Source: Lunularia cruciata (taxonomy: Eukaryota > Streptophyta > Marchantiopsida > Lunulariales > Lunulariaceae). Taken from it: DNA of 64,000 bases. How positions within the stretch are numbered: the first letter of the stretch is position 1; every line of letters starts with the position of its first letter. The stretch covers positions 23,934,501 through 23,998,500 of the forward strand of contig OX419761.1 of assembly GCA_948567375.1 (NCBI GenBank), written 5' to 3'. A program made the position numbers and the translations under genes. Positions 53,061-64,000 of the stretch are shown one piece after another. The notes under the pieces were generated by a model. The model was not told the origin of the DNA. It did not search any database and saw only the letters and a list, made by a program, of their open reading frames with translations.

Positions 53061-54110
53061 CGCATAAGTCAAAGGTCACCCATAGTTGGAACATAGATCT
53101 GGTTGTCATAAAATAGAAAGCCTTCTTGAAGGTAAAAAGTGATGTACTCTTGTTGTGTGCTACAAGACAACCTTTGCACCAATTGAAAGAAGAGGTCTTA
53201 TTGTAAAGCAATATGTACCTTTGAGTTGAACTCTAATGTAATCTATATGTATCTTTGAGTTGGTTGACCCTATAGTGATTGCTACTATCATGGGAGATTC
53301 AAGAAAAATCTGCAAATCAAGATGTCATGATAGTGCATCAAGAATGATATGGAACTTGCCAGGTTTATACTCAAGTTTGATGTCGAAAAAATGTAATTGT
53401 TCCTTCTATTGATGATGTCAACTCTTCATTTGCTCCAAATGTAAGGTCTACAACAACGGTTTGTGATCAATTCACATGATCACTTATTTGCCTAAGAATT
53501 AATATCTCCATACCATTGTGGCATATACTATTGCCAATTGTTGATGTCAAGCAAAATAATTCCTTTCTGCTATGTTTACTTGGCAAGACACAAAGTCTTT
53601 GGGATGCAAGCCATCTAGAATTCTTGTCATAAACCCACTCAATTGGCAAAGTTAGAACTATCAAAATCAACCACCTAAGGTAGTTGAAGATCATATGGTT
53701 GGATGATGGGTTCTGAGCACACCATATGTTTCAATTTCTTGAATGGTCCTTTGTTCTTTATGGTCCATGCAAAGCTTAATGTCTTGCCAAAGAGATTGGT
53801 GAACAATTTGGTCACATGAGCATGATAATGGATGAATCATTGGTAAAAACTTGCTAATCCATAAAATATCCAAACTTTTGTGGCATCTTTAAGATTAGGC
53901 CAATTGGGAATGGCCTTCATTTTCTCCTCTTCCATCTTGATTTCCTCCATTGAGACCTTATGACCCAAGAAAGTAACCTCTTTCGCCAAAAAGTAAACTT
54001 TGACTCCTTGTAGTAAAACTTCCACTAACATAATCGTTGTAAGATTTCTTGTACAAGGTTCTTATATTTTGCCTTGGTCTAACTATAAATTAGGATATCA
54101 TCTAAGAATC
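53061..54110 (-). pseudogene. Element K RNase H and RT
   Basis: Minus-strand VDFDSSNFAN near 53670 (RNase H first Asp), HMVCSEPIIQPYD near 53700, YGLASFYQ near 53845, FLGHKVSMEEIK near 53945, and the FLDDILIYS box near 54080-54105. L is inserted in that box; RT continues at 54732-54782. Confidence 0.78.
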
Positions 54111-54726
54111 TGTAAAATTTTGAGGATATAAGAACCCTCAAGAGAAACACAGGAGAAGAAACACAAAGCTTCACACTCAATACTCCAATGCCCCAAAGGA
54201 GCACCATGTCTTTATTTAATAAAGAGGATTCCCTCAAAGGAAGCTCTACCCTTGGATCAGATATATGGATTGGTGACATGTCAGCAAGCTCCACCCTTAG
54301 ATTAGTTGTATGGACGGGTGACATGTTGGCTCTTGTCCTTTTTGGTTAGTCAAACAAGTTTGACTAGAGAGAATATTTAGGGAATCTTCTTGAAGGAAGC
54401 TCAAAATTACATGGATGAGGTACAATTGGAAAGCTCTTGATGAGATAAATATTTAAGGAGAGAAGGCAAGCCCCTTTATCCTTGAAGGGAGGCATCTTTC
54501 TATTCTTAGGCCTAATTCATCAGTTCATGCCTTTGGAATTGGCTCTAAAGTTTTCAGGGTGTTTTTGGCTACTATTTGTAGATGTACTCTTTTGGTGACA
54601 CCTCTAACTGATCTACTTATTCCATCATATATAACATCTTTCTAAATGTTACATAATAAAATTTCACCTCTACATAATATGTCTAGCTAATGGTGCTGAT
54701 TCTAATGGTGTCTAACGAATGGTACA
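54111..54726 (-). repeat. Solo LTR L with perfect TSD
   Basis: 616 bp, TGTAAAATTTT on the left and GGTACA on the right, flanked by GAATC at 54106-54110 and 54727-54731. Minus-oriented, it shares the D LTR blocks (CTTTAGGGCATTGGA-like, ATGAATTAGGCCT, GTGTCACCAAAAG) but has only one ~155-bp unit and a different first 30 bp. A subfamily of the D LTR. Confidence 0.9.
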
Positions 54727-55149
54727 GAATCCCACCATGTATCAATCCAATAGCCCTTCTAACATCCAATGAATTTGATCTATAGTGATTGAGAATTTAT
54801 ATTTTCTTATGCTTTTCTTTGTTTAGGCTAGAGTGAAGAGAAGAATTCCTACCTTTGGGAGGAAAAACCTACAAAACTCAATTTCTAGGTGAAGACCATG
54901 TCTTTGGAAGATACACCTCTTCACCAAACTAAAGTCTTCAAAAATAATGGTCACAAATTTTGATGAAGATGAAAGTTTGTCTTCCAACTATTAGACTCCT
55001 ATCTTCAAAAGATAGGATGGAATATCTTTGATAGAGAAGAATGACTCTTCAGTGTAGAAAGACCAATCGTACATAGGTTACAAACACATGCAAAGATTGC
55101 CTCCAAAGATAGCTCACACAAGTGGAGAGTGATAGGTGAGTAAAGATCA

Positions 55150-56419
55150 TTGCAAGCAAGTAGGAAAATCCACTATAAATTTGAGATTCCCATGGTGGAG
55201 AGGTTTTTAGATTTCCTTACTTTTTTCATTCTCCAAAAACTTTCACTTCTTGCAATCCAAGTGAGTAGAGGAGAAATCAAGAGTCACTTTGTGAGGATAT
55301 TGGTTGCTAACAAAATGGTGAAGGAAAATTCCACTTGGGTTATTGAGAGCACTCCTAATTTGAAGATCCTAATTTTTTATCCATGGGAAATGGCTACCTA
55401 GAGAGGAATATTGCAAAGGTTGAGAGTGAGCTTCCCTGTATGGAATTGGGAGTATACCTTGGCTGTTGTGGCTCTAGAGTTTTTTGGATTGAGAGTATAG
55501 TACTAGGAGGATTGAGAAAAAATTGTGAGAGAGTGGACATCCTTCCATTGGAGAAAGACATTAGGAAGAGAGCCAAGAGTGGTAGGGGGTTATACCTTTC
55601 AATCTTGTTCAACTTGAATAATTGATAAGGCCTTTTGACCATGATAATATCCCACCAATGGGTGGTTAGTGGCCAATTATAAGAACCCAACTCAAAGGAA
55701 TATTGTTGGAGCATTATGAAGATTTTGAACTCCAACAAACCACTTATCTTAGCAACTCATAGATTGCATTCTTACAATACTTATTTTTGGAAGGACTTAT
55801 CAATTGGGAGCATATCTTCCACATTCATGTACAAAAGATGTAAAAAATATTTGATGTGTCAAGACCACACTAGTTGATGCCCTTATGGTGTATTTCTAAA
55901 TTAATTATGGTTTACTCACCGAGGAAGAGAATTGGAATTCCCAAATCATTGTCACCTTTATATTTTGAAGAAGACTCCCAAGGGCTTACACTAAATAGAG
56001 CCATGCAAGAGGTGTATTGGAAGACAAGGAAGTTTGCGAGTTTGGTGAAGAAGGAGAAGAAGTGCAAGTTCCACACTACCTCCACCATCAAGAAGTCTAC
56101 TATCAAGAAGAGGGCAAAGAGACTTCAAGTTATCAAGAAGTTAGATGTAGAGGAAGGCACCCAACCCAAAGAAGAAGAAGAGAGATTTTTGGAAGTGCAA
56201 AAAACAGATTTCGACTAAGAAGGAGAAACATTGGAGGAACCACAAGATAAAGAAAATTCCAAGAACCAAGAAAGAGAGGACCATGAGGAATCCAATGTAT
56301 GGAGAATAAGCAACATGCTCACCCCCAAGCACACTTCATCAAAAGGAACAAAGAAGCTGCTTATTCAAGACTTGGGAAACAAAGGTAATTTGGTGAAGAT
56401 GAAGAGGAAGATCTTTTAA
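55150..56419 (+). pseudogene. N protein remnant, N-terminal and charged parts
   Basis: Open pieces at 55150-55401 (FLDFLTFFILQKLS, a hydrophobic helix), 55383-55625, 55874-56218 (KTRKFASLVKKEKKCKF then IKKSTIKKRAKRLQVIKKL, strongly basic) and 56231-56419 (acidic). They are separated by stops. The basic-then-acidic order recalls H at 40733-41000. No known domain seen. Confidence 0.35.
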
Positions 56420-58469
56420 AGAATGTTGAGGGACCATTGCAAGAACTTGGGCAAGGAAACATCTCCCAACCCATCAATACTAGAAGTCGGTGGACCAAGA
56501 AAGATGCATGATTTGTTATTTGTGAAATGCTTGGAGTGAGGTATACTTACAACATCTTATCCCCTTTGATGATGGTCATGAATACTCACTATTTGATATA
56601 TGAGAAGGAATTCTTATAGGTATCTGGATATTCTACTATGGTGATCAAAATGCATGCTCAATTGAAGCAGCATAAGCCAGAGGTAGCTTCCTGGAAGAGT
56701 GAAGTAGTTTACCTTCATGAAGAGAAAATTGACAAGATGTGGAGTCAATTGCCTTGTAGGAAGTGCTAGATACCATGAATACTACCCATAAAGAGCAAGA
56801 GAAGAGTGAGCGGTGTTGTCTTTGCCTTTCTCTCTTTGGAAACACAAGGTGCCTAGCTGTGGAGCTAATGGCTCACAGGTTGTGTATAAATCTATCACTA
56901 CGAGTCTAACCAGGTGTGTCACCCAACCATTAGAACCCTCCACTCTTGTTTTTGGTATTCTTGCTATCAAGTAGGGCAGTAAAGAGCAACCTAACCTATC
57001 AGTATAACACAAATGCCTGGTATACTAGTCATCAATTCTAGCATTACCAAGGAGAAATTTAAATCACTCCTAGAACAAAAGTACCTAAGCACAACACCCA
57101 CACCAACTGGGCATATAAATAGGCATGCAAGCACAGAGAGGATCCAATCACAAGAATTAAGCAACAACTCTTTATGCCTTTTGTTGGAAATGAGATTTAG
57201 AGCCTTCTTGCTTTGTCGTCAAGCTAATTTCAACTTTTACTCAAATCTTCCTCCAATATGTACTTCAAGTTTAAATCAATTTCTAATCCAAGTGGGAATT
57301 TTATGTCTTTTTGATGAGAAAAACTCTATGCAACTCATATAGATATAAAAAAAATTTTGTGACTTGGATGCGCATGTTCTAGGATTTAATGGAAAGCTTA
57401 TAAGCTAAATTTTCTATTGATATTAAATAAATTAAAATTAGACCATAGTAGCTCCCTTGAAAAGGTCTCAAAATTGGCTAGCTTTTTGTAGGTTTTCACC
57501 CTTATTCTGAAATCCCTAATTGAGGGTTTGCTCTTAGGTCTTGGCAATTTCCACCAGATTTTAAGATCAGAGAAACAAATAATCTTCAAAAGCCACACCA
57601 ATTACCTAAAATCTTCAATCATAAACACATAAATGGAAGAGTTGGCATTTAGTTGTGAAGATAATAATGCTCTTCTTGAGCTTCTGACAATATTTATTGG
57701 AACTTATAGTATCAGTTTTCACTCTTTATGGATTCTAAGCTAACCAAAATTTCCACAATAGCTATTTGTGTTTTTGTCTAAACCCTTGCAAAGTTTGATG
57801 GCTCAATCAAACCTCAATCCCTAGATATGGATCAATTCCTGAGCTTGGATAAGTTATGAGCTCTACAGACCCAAGTATGCTTAATCCAAGACCTTGAATT
57901 TTCTATTTGAGAAAATCACATGGAACCTATTTAAAAAGGTGCAAGACCTAACCACCAATAGTACTACAAATTTTCATAAGGTGATTCAAACCACAACTTT
58001 AGGAGTCACCAAAATTCCAAACCTGATAAACATATCACTTCCTATAGCTCCAACTTCAATTTACTGGATCTAATTTGCAATTAATCAAAACCTAAAAATA
58101 TTTGAAGTTAGTAATATAAGCACTTTGTCTACTCTTTAAATCCATTGATAGATCATAACATGTCTCATGAAGCTCTCCAAATTGTCTATTTTGTGCTCTT
58201 GGATATGAATTCTACCTCCTTGATTCAATCAATCATATCTCCCTTAGATTTGCTCAAATCATTTGTTTTCTATCTCCCAATTGTAGCCTATCAACTCCTT
58301 TCCCCAACCATGGTCTTCTCTTCTCAAATGATTTCCCTTGACTCCTTCAATCCTTGAAGAAGTCCAAGCTTCTCCTATTGGGACCCAAACTCTTGCAAAT
58401 TTTTCATTTGACAAATTGATCCCACAACTCCACCTTGAAGCTCATGAGAAAAATCAAGTCATTCTCTAT
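56420..58469. other. No recognisable gene
   Basis: About 2 kb. Short ORFs only, none with a recognisable motif. 56780-57000 and 57850-58100 are stop-rich in all frames. I see no LTR ends. Confidence 0.4.
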
Positions 58470-58690
58470 CTATAAGAGCACATAGATTGTCAAATCCCAA
58501 AATTTTGTGTATGTAAGCACTTGAAAGACAACATAAGTTGGGTTTCCCATCACCAACTCCATGAATGTAACCCCAAAGTATGCCACCATCCAATCTCCAT
58601 AAGCTATCACGGTATAGAATTTGAAGTCTGATGAGAAAAGGATTTGGGAGTGGCAGATTGGGAGCAAGTGATATCTCCTACTTAACAACT
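58470..58690 (-). pseudogene. D-type leader ORF (ORF0) on the minus strand
   Basis: The C-terminal half reads VAYFGVTFMELVMG...VVFQVLTYTKFWDLTIYVLL and ends TAG. It aligns with D ORF0a (HFGVEFIDRVMN...VVIYDREWDLTIYILL) over about 38 residues. The N-terminal PLPNPF block is in another frame just upstream, so one frameshift is inferred. Flanking sequence to about 58860 may be the matching leader. The parent element is otherwise not visible. Confidence 0.6.
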
Positions 58691-58984
58691 TCTCCTAACA
58701 CTCTAATGTTCCCACAAGTTCTACTACAACTCTCACTCCCAACGTACTCCTCCTGTTCAAGACACCTCAAACTAAAACACACCTTTCTTTGAACTCTCCA
58801 CCACCTATATGTATGAGAGCCCTTGAAAAGGATAAGACTATCCTCCACATGGCCAGCCACTTAAATGCACATAGATTCCTCACATGGCAATAGCTCAATT
58901 GTGGGATCTGTCATACAACCTACTCCATCTTTATGGAGATAAATCATACTAGTTTACTTTTTCATGGGCTACGTAAACCAACAT

Positions 58985-59450
58985 GATAGTGGATCAAGGA
59001 ACTAGAGAAGGAATTGACCGCAATGCAAGGATCATTGTAGGAATTGGATGAAGATAACCATTTTGTGAAGAGTCAATTTGAGACTCTTTTGAAGACTAAA
59101 GTAGATCTTTGGAAATTGGTAGCCAAAAAGAAAGCAAAATCCAAGGAGTGAATCATGCAATTCAAAGGTCAAGTGAGGTAATTGATGATTGACCAAGCAT
59201 TGGCAGCATAGAAGGAAAATTATGAAGAATCAGCCACCACCTATTGGAGAGAGGTAAGTCTTTGCATCATCGAGTATCAAGATATGGTGAAGAATCTGCA
59301 AGATAGATTGAAGGTGGTTCATCAAGAGCTTCTTACTCCAACAATCTATTTGAACAAGGAGTAGCAAGAGAAGCTCTAGCCCTTGGCAATAGCTCTTACT
59401 TCTACACCACCCAACACTCTTCAAGATGATGAAGTGAGGGTAAGATTGTA
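58985..59450 (+). pseudogene. N coiled-coil remnant
   Basis: In one frame with scattered TAA, TAG and TGA: IKELEKELTAMQGSL, HFVKSQFETLLKTKVDLW, YWREVSLCIIEYQDMVKNL, QDRLKVVHQELL. The heptad pattern is clear over about 140 residues despite six stops. Equivalent in position to the coiled coil of H. Confidence 0.45.
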
Positions 59451-60253
59451 AGTGAAGGGTTCAAGGGAGGACAAGCACTAGCTCGTGTGACATTATGGAG
59501 GAGATATGACAAGGCAAATGTGTGACATTATGGAGGAGATGATGGTGGAGTTTGTGGATAACACTACCACCACATAGGAAGTACAAGAGCTCTAACTAGC
59601 ACATAAAAAACTCATGGAGCCACTTGAAGATCAAACCGTGGAGCGGATTATCTTAGGACTTAGGATTTGAATAAAGAAGAAGCTTAGAGAGTTGAGTGCG
59701 AGCTTGAAGATGACTTTACTATCAATATAAGCTTGATTCGATAAGGTAGTGTGGACTTTAGAGTTAAAAGAGAAGTTCAAAGAAACATTGGACTCATCAG
59801 AATTGGTTGTGGAAGTAGTGGTGCCACATGGTATTCCCAACATACCCTCTTTGTACCATCTTTTTGTTGCACTTGTAGTGGCCTTGATTGACCATTAGGC
59901 ATTTCTAGCAATGGACATTTGTTACTTTTTTTTGTAGTTCTTAGTTCCCATTGTTTGAAAATATTTAAGCACAACATTTGAAGTGCTATATTATCTAATA
60001 ATGATTGGTAAATAAAGTGAAAGAGCTTCACCACTTTTTGTTGCTCTTTGTTGCTCAAACTCTCTCATGAAGATTCTTGATTTTTGTTTGCACTTTAGGT
60101 TAAGATCAATAAAGATTGTGGGAAGTTGAGTGTATGTGATAACTAGCTTTGGTGCAATTTCTTGATGCACTTCCTTGATGGCTATAGTGTTTTACATAAC
60201 CAAAGTGTGAAGATTGAAGGAATAGATTATCATAAAGATCTTGTGATATCTTC
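59451..60253 (+). pseudogene. N C-terminal remnant and flank
   Basis: A helical LRI-stop-IKKKLREL then LELKEKFKETLDSSELV near 59665-59810, comparable to the H C-terminal segment. A stop-rich 3' flank leads to the tandem array. Confidence 0.35.
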
Positions 60254-60537
60254 AAGATAGTGCCTTCTAAAGAGATAATGTTCTATTTTGGTGAAGACAT
60301 TGCCTTCCAAATGGTAGGACATTGTTTCAAGAAGATAATGCCTCCTAAGGGTAGGACATCTGATTTTAGGCAAAGGTAGTGCTTTGCAAAGGGGTAGAAC
60401 ATTGATATTGTGAGAATAAAATGGCCTTCAAATAGTAGAATATTTTGATTTGCTAGAGATGATGCTTTTGGGCGGGTAGAACATTATCTTTAGTGAAGAC
60501 AGTGCATTTTGGAAGAGTAGGACATTGACTTCAAGGG
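60254..60537 (+). repeat. Tandem array of seven ~40-bp degenerate units
   Basis: Units start at 60254, 60294, 60332, 60372, 60413, 60455 and 60496 (38-42 bp). The consensus runs AAGAtAaTGCcTtccaAAGgGTAGgACATTga. It ends 6 bp before C2. Minisatellites of this kind are common in 3' UTRs of some gypsy elements. Confidence 0.8.
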
Positions 60538-60543
60538 ATGGCA

Positions 60544-61235
60544 TGTATCATCCATTTGTGCATGTATGTGTCATTGAGATATTTAGTTTGGTATTATAAG
60601 TACTTGAGAGATATTATTTATATAAAAATGAAAGATGGTTCTACATTAGTCATGACTAGCTAAATTTAGTCATAGTTGAGATAAAGGGGACCTTACTTTA
60701 GGAGAAGTTGAAAAGATGAGCACCACTATTTTAGATTCTAGTGTGTTGACTTGGTATTATTCTTAGGTGTTTGGCTTTGAGGAAAGAGTTAAGAATTCTT
60801 AGACCCAAAAGCCATTTTGTTTTGGATTCTTCTATAGTCCAAGGATAGCCCATGTGAAGGAATCCTTGACTTAGTGGTTGGGTCAAGATAAGACCATATG
60901 CTTAGGAGCATATTCCTATGAATATAGATATACCTTGAGCTTTTGGACTTTATTTGACATTTAGCCTTGTAACTTGAGTTACTCTGGTAATTAGTAACTT
61001 TGGTGCATAACTATTTCAAAATTATATAAACTAGAGGTGCGGACATACTCATCATCTTTTCATTACAACTATCTCTCGCTCTCATCGAGTTCTCTACGGA
61101 GCAATGGTTTCAGTCTTGGACTGTTAGCCTTGGAGGAGTATGATGGAGTTGTGGTTCCTTGCCTTCTAAGTCCATGGTGTGCTACCATATTAACCATCAA
61201 AGGTTCATCCTAAGTGAGAGACAAGCCGGGTCACA
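60544..61235 (+). repeat. Element C2 5' LTR
   Basis: 692 bp, TGTATCATCC...GGTCACA, TATA box near 61022 (ATTATATAAACTAG). It shows the uninterrupted sequence at the position where B entered the C LTR. Confidence 0.88.
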
Positions 61236-62199
61236 TTTTTGGTTCCATTATTGAGGCCTCTCTAGAAGGCAAGATAATGTTCAATGTACAATTCTATATT
61301 AGACAAAAGGGGGCTATGAGAGCTCACTTGGAGATAACATAGAGGAGAGGAGAGTTGAAATTATGTTAGAGAACCAAGACCTATTTACCCTATAGTTCAT
61401 TATGGTGTCTTTGAGGTGATCTTCTACACATGAGAAGATTTGGTGATCTTTGGAGAGATTGTGTGAGGTGGATTGCAGATTTTGGGGATTACAATGATTT
61501 TGGGCAAAATCTCAACACATGAGATCTGGATCACAACATAGATCTGGACTTGAAATTTCAAGACATGATAGCTTGGGTTATCCTTCAGTTAGCACACTTG
61601 AAATTATTGTGAGAGATAGTACAGACAGTATAGCTAGAGTTTTTTAAAGTAAATATGGTAAATTGCTCCCAAAACTACATGCTCTTTGGAAATTTGTATA
61701 GAGTCTAACATTTCTTGAATTTTCAATGGATTATTCTAGAAATTTCCAAGAAAATTCAATGCATAATGTTCTACCTTTTGGCCCATGAATTAGAAAGAAA
61801 TCATTCTTGCACAAGAAATTATGAGTTTTTAAAGTAAGGAGGTGGTTTTTAGACCAAATCTGAAATCTGAATAGAAAGATGTATAGGCCAAATGGCTAGA
61901 TGAAAAGATTTAAAATTTTATGATGGAGGATATCCTAGGGATTTCATCAAATCTAAAAATTTACAAAGGATTGTGACATACCAATTGAGATCATTGAGTG
62001 ACATTGTGAGGAAAGGTTTAATTCTGGAGAGTTCAAATCTCATGCATGAGGAGTGTGAGAACAACCAAAAGCATATTTGAGACTCATCTTGGGAACATGG
62101 AGGATCACCAAGAGTGAAATTTAAGGCTATGCAAGGTTCCCCAAGGGTTTCAAGTGATTGTAGGGGTCAATTTGAGGAAAAGAGAGTTAAGAATATAAT
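61236..62199 (+). other. C2 primer site region and non-coding leader
   Basis: TTTTTGGTTCCATTATTGAGG after the LTR is a decayed form of the same primer site as in C. The remaining 0.95 kb has no conserved ORF and parallels 19373-20317 of C. Confidence 0.6.
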
Positions 62200-62480
62200 T
62201 TGAAGAGAGTGTTGGGAAGGATCCAAAAACATACACCACTTGGAGTAAAGAATGAGTCTAAGTGCTTTTTATGTAGAGAGAAAGGACATAAGGCAAGTTC
62301 ATTTCCATTGACCTTTGAAAGCAAGAGATTGAGGGAAAAGAGAGGCTTACTTGACTTGGGTTTGCATTTTGGACCTTCTTAACAAAGATTGGGAGGGAGA
62401 AGATCTAAGACCAAGGGATTATGTGAGGTTTGTGGAGTGGATGGATTTTCAAATGGACATGTAGTAGAGTAACATCACTT
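62200..62480 (+). pseudogene. C2 leader zinc-finger-like ORF
   Basis: MKRVLGRIQKHTPLG, then KCFLCREKGHKASSFP, a CX2CX4H motif whose fourth ligand is Phe, then a basic stretch and KTKGLCEVCGVDGFSNGH, a second Cys/Cys/His group. A stop at 62380 lies between the two motifs. It is a separate ORF about 400 bp before the capsid domain, so it is not the normal gag knuckle, which is present at 63625. Confidence 0.5.
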
Positions 62481-62809
62481 TTGGAGACTTTGGTGAAAAA
62501 TCTTGGAGAGAGTCTTAGTACAACTACAAAATACTACCACTTTCATTAGCTAGTTCTCAAGATTATTGATGAAGATAATCTTTCAACTTATGGATAAACT
62601 TCTTCTGAGGGTTCAATTGATATGCACTTTAGGATTTGATGTTGCTTTAAAAATCTTGGAGCAACCTAAAAAATTTTGTTCCCTATGGTGGATTTACTCT
62701 AAAATGGTGTTAGTCATGTACATATTCTATTAGTTATAGAGTGTGAGAAAAGAAAAGAAAAGAAAAAGATTGAGAGAAAAGAGAAAGATAGTGAGGGGCT
62801 AAGATAGAA

Positions 62810-63903
62810 AAGCTTCTAATTTTCTTTGTCAAGGATGGAGACAATGTGGAAGCCTTTGTGAGAGACTACAAGAGAGCTTGCATAGGAAACAATGAGAGGA
62901 GGAAGAATGAGTGGGTCTCATTATTACCAAATTTCTTTGAAGATATAGCCCTTACATGGTATGAATCAGAATACCAAAAGAGACATAAGAGAGATGGGCA
63001 AGAAGAGTCTTGGGATAGTTTGACTTCAACATTCATTGATAACTTTCTTCCAAATGAGAGTTATGAGAGATTGATGAGAGAGGTTACATTCCTCAAACAA
63101 GGAGGTGGAGAGGAAGCGAGAGTCCATGTAGAAAGAGTGGAGAAGCTAGAATCCAGATTTTGCATAGTGTTGAGGAAGAACGGGGATGATGTGGACATTA
63201 CTATGATTGGCATAGGAGCCATGCTGACCAAGAATTTTGTGGGAGGGTTAAGACCACAAATTAGAAGCAAGGTGAGATATAAGAAATCTTCTTCCAAGGT
63301 TGCAGATTTCAAGATTGTAATTTGTATGGAGGAGAGTTTGGAAGGGGATGAGAGTGATTTGGTAGTGAAGGAGGTTGTGCATCCTCCTCAAGGCTACAAG
63401 TATGGTGGAACTTCTGATACTTTGGTTACAAGGGTTGCACCACAAGTAGTAGTTGCTCTGGTTCTTGCACCTCTACCAAAATATCCACTTCAAACTATCA
63501 CAGAACAACTTGCAAATCTCAAGATCAAGAGAGAGGTGGATCAGAATGTGGGGAGAGGGCCTGAGAATAATGGAAGCTATCTATATAAAGGATGTCAACC
63601 TCTAATAATTTCAATGATAGAAATATTTTTAGTTGTGGAGGAAGAGGTTACATCCAAAGGAATTGCCCAAATTCCACTTACCATGGAGGAAGGAGTTATG
63701 AGGGAGCTAATAAAGGGAAAGAGGGAGGTAGTAAAACCCAAGTGGCTCCAAATCCAAAAAGAGGTATGGGGATAGCATCCATAAATGTGGTTGAGAGTAA
63801 GTATGAAAAAGGGGAGTGCTCAAACTCCAAAGGTCTTAATTTAGAGCTTTTGGCACAAGAGAAGAAGAGAGCTTGTTTTGCAAAGGATGTACACTCTTCT
63901 TAA
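62810..63903 (+). CDS. C2 gag
   Basis: LLIFFVKDGDNVEAFVRDYKRACIG, ERRKNEWVSLLPNFFEDIALTWYE (retrotransposon gag domain, residues about 1-140 of the open frame from 62846), then a linker and a Pro/Gln-rich part. The knuckle at 63625-63666 is in a second frame (63592-63903) and reads IFSCGGRGYIQRNC: two ligands are lost (Cys to Ile, His to Tyr). A +1 frameshift lies near 63590. The KYEKGECSNSKG tail matches C. Confidence 0.82.
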
Positions 63904-64000
63904 GGATTTACTCTTAGCAAGGATACTCCTATGTCTACTAGGAGCACTCGCACCTCAACACCATCAACAACAAAGACTCCAAGGAAGAAATTAGGGATGG

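Larger units (their letters stand above)
50800..54782 (-). mobile_element. Element K: minus-strand chromovirus remnant with two solo LTR insertions
   Basis: Its 3' LTR is at 50800-51262, then polypurine tract, chromodomain, integrase, RNase H and part of RT in minus orientation. The 5' part from the RT PFGLT block on is missing beyond 54782. Solo LTRs D3 (51745-52227) and L (54111-54726) interrupt it. A/B family. Confidence 0.83.
54783..60543 (+). mobile_element. Region N: probable decayed H-family element
   Basis: About 5.8 kb with no RT, integrase or LTR visible. Plus-strand fragments give a basic/acidic segment (55874-56419) and a coiled-coil segment (58990-59440) followed by a helical, acidic end (59600-59850), the same order as the H protein. 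A minus-strand D-type leader ORF sits at 58470-58690, so N is a composite. A 40-bp tandem array ends it. Its class is inferred. Confidence 0.35.
60544..64000 (+). mobile_element. Element C2: second C-family element, 5' part
   Basis: 5' LTR, PBS region, leader, zinc-finger-like ORF and gag match element C in order. The window ends in gag. It is better preserved in gag than C: a single 309-codon ORF covers most of the capsid domain. Confidence 0.88.

Noticed and set aside
54830-55100. A second copy of the 40-bp tandem array at the left end of N
   Set aside because: A few GAAGA...CTTTGGAAG words recur, but no regular period could be established by eye.
1-64000. Endogenous pararetrovirus (caulimovirid) sequence
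   Set aside because: All pol remnants have integrase, a chromodomain or LTRs with TSDs. No movement protein, coat protein or viral intergenic region is seen.

Overview
The window is repeat-dense nuclear DNA of a land plant with a large, retrotransposon-rich genome. It is AT-rich, and almost all recognisable coding sequence comes from broken Ty3/gypsy LTR retrotransposons. Intron-less gag-pol remnants with plant-type primer binding sites (complement of initiator tRNA-Met), chromodomains, TG...CA long terminal repeats (LTRs) and 5-bp target duplications (TSDs) support this. No rRNA, tRNA, CRISPR array or bacterial-type operon is visible. I cannot name the species from sequence alone. Only about 47.0-48.6 kb looks unlike a transposon.

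Letter names used here. A, B, E, F, G and K are copies of one chromovirus family whose LTR starts TGTAACAATATGG. D and M, with solo LTRs D2, D3 and L, belong to a second chromovirus family whose LTR starts TGTAATACC or similar. C and C2, plus the LTR fragment C', belong to a non-chromovirus gypsy lineage (Tat/Athila-like reverse transcriptase, FIDDF box). Q is a DNA transposon with terminal inverted repeats. H, J and probably N are copies of an unassigned element that encodes a W/F-rich plus acidic plus coiled-coil protein and has no pol.

Layout: 1-3862 element A (5' end outside the window); 3868-5599 element M (3' part); 5600-5872 fragment of J; 5873-7606 start of F; 7607-35399 element E on the minus strand, broken by Q (10756-12991) and by C (13045-33000). 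C is itself broken by B (13693-19303) and D (21282-27869). 35400-35961 continues F; 35962-44036 is G, containing H (39503-43262); 44108-44853 is solo LTR D2; 44037-44107 and 44854-45540 are J. 47082-47757 is a tandem duplication and 48024-48293 an unassigned ORF. 50042-50672 is C-type LTR C'. 50800-54782 is minus-strand K holding solo LTRs D3 and L. 54783-60543 is N, ending in a 40-bp tandem array, and 60544-64000 is C2 (5' part). The deepest chain I can trace is J > F/G > E > C > B or D. TSDs are perfect for B (ATAAC), D (AGATG), D2 (TTGAC), D3 (GTTGA) and L (GAATC).

Element B is best preserved: two LTRs with about 11 substitutions between them, PBS, short leader ORF, gag with intact CCHC knuckle, protease DSG, RT FLDDIL, integrase with intact D,D(35)E, chromodomain and polypurine tract. 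Even B carries nonsense and frameshift changes. Every other copy is a pseudo-element whose stops mostly look like C-to-T (or G-to-A) decay of methylated cytosines.

Most notable: a conserved ~70-codon leader ORF between PBS and gag in both chromovirus families, duplicated in tandem in D; the pol-less H family; heat-shock-element-like palindrome clusters in the LTR of the A/B family; a 60-bp in-frame repeat between protease and RT whose copy number differs among elements; and repeated loss of the integrase catalytic Glu at a CpG-prone codon.
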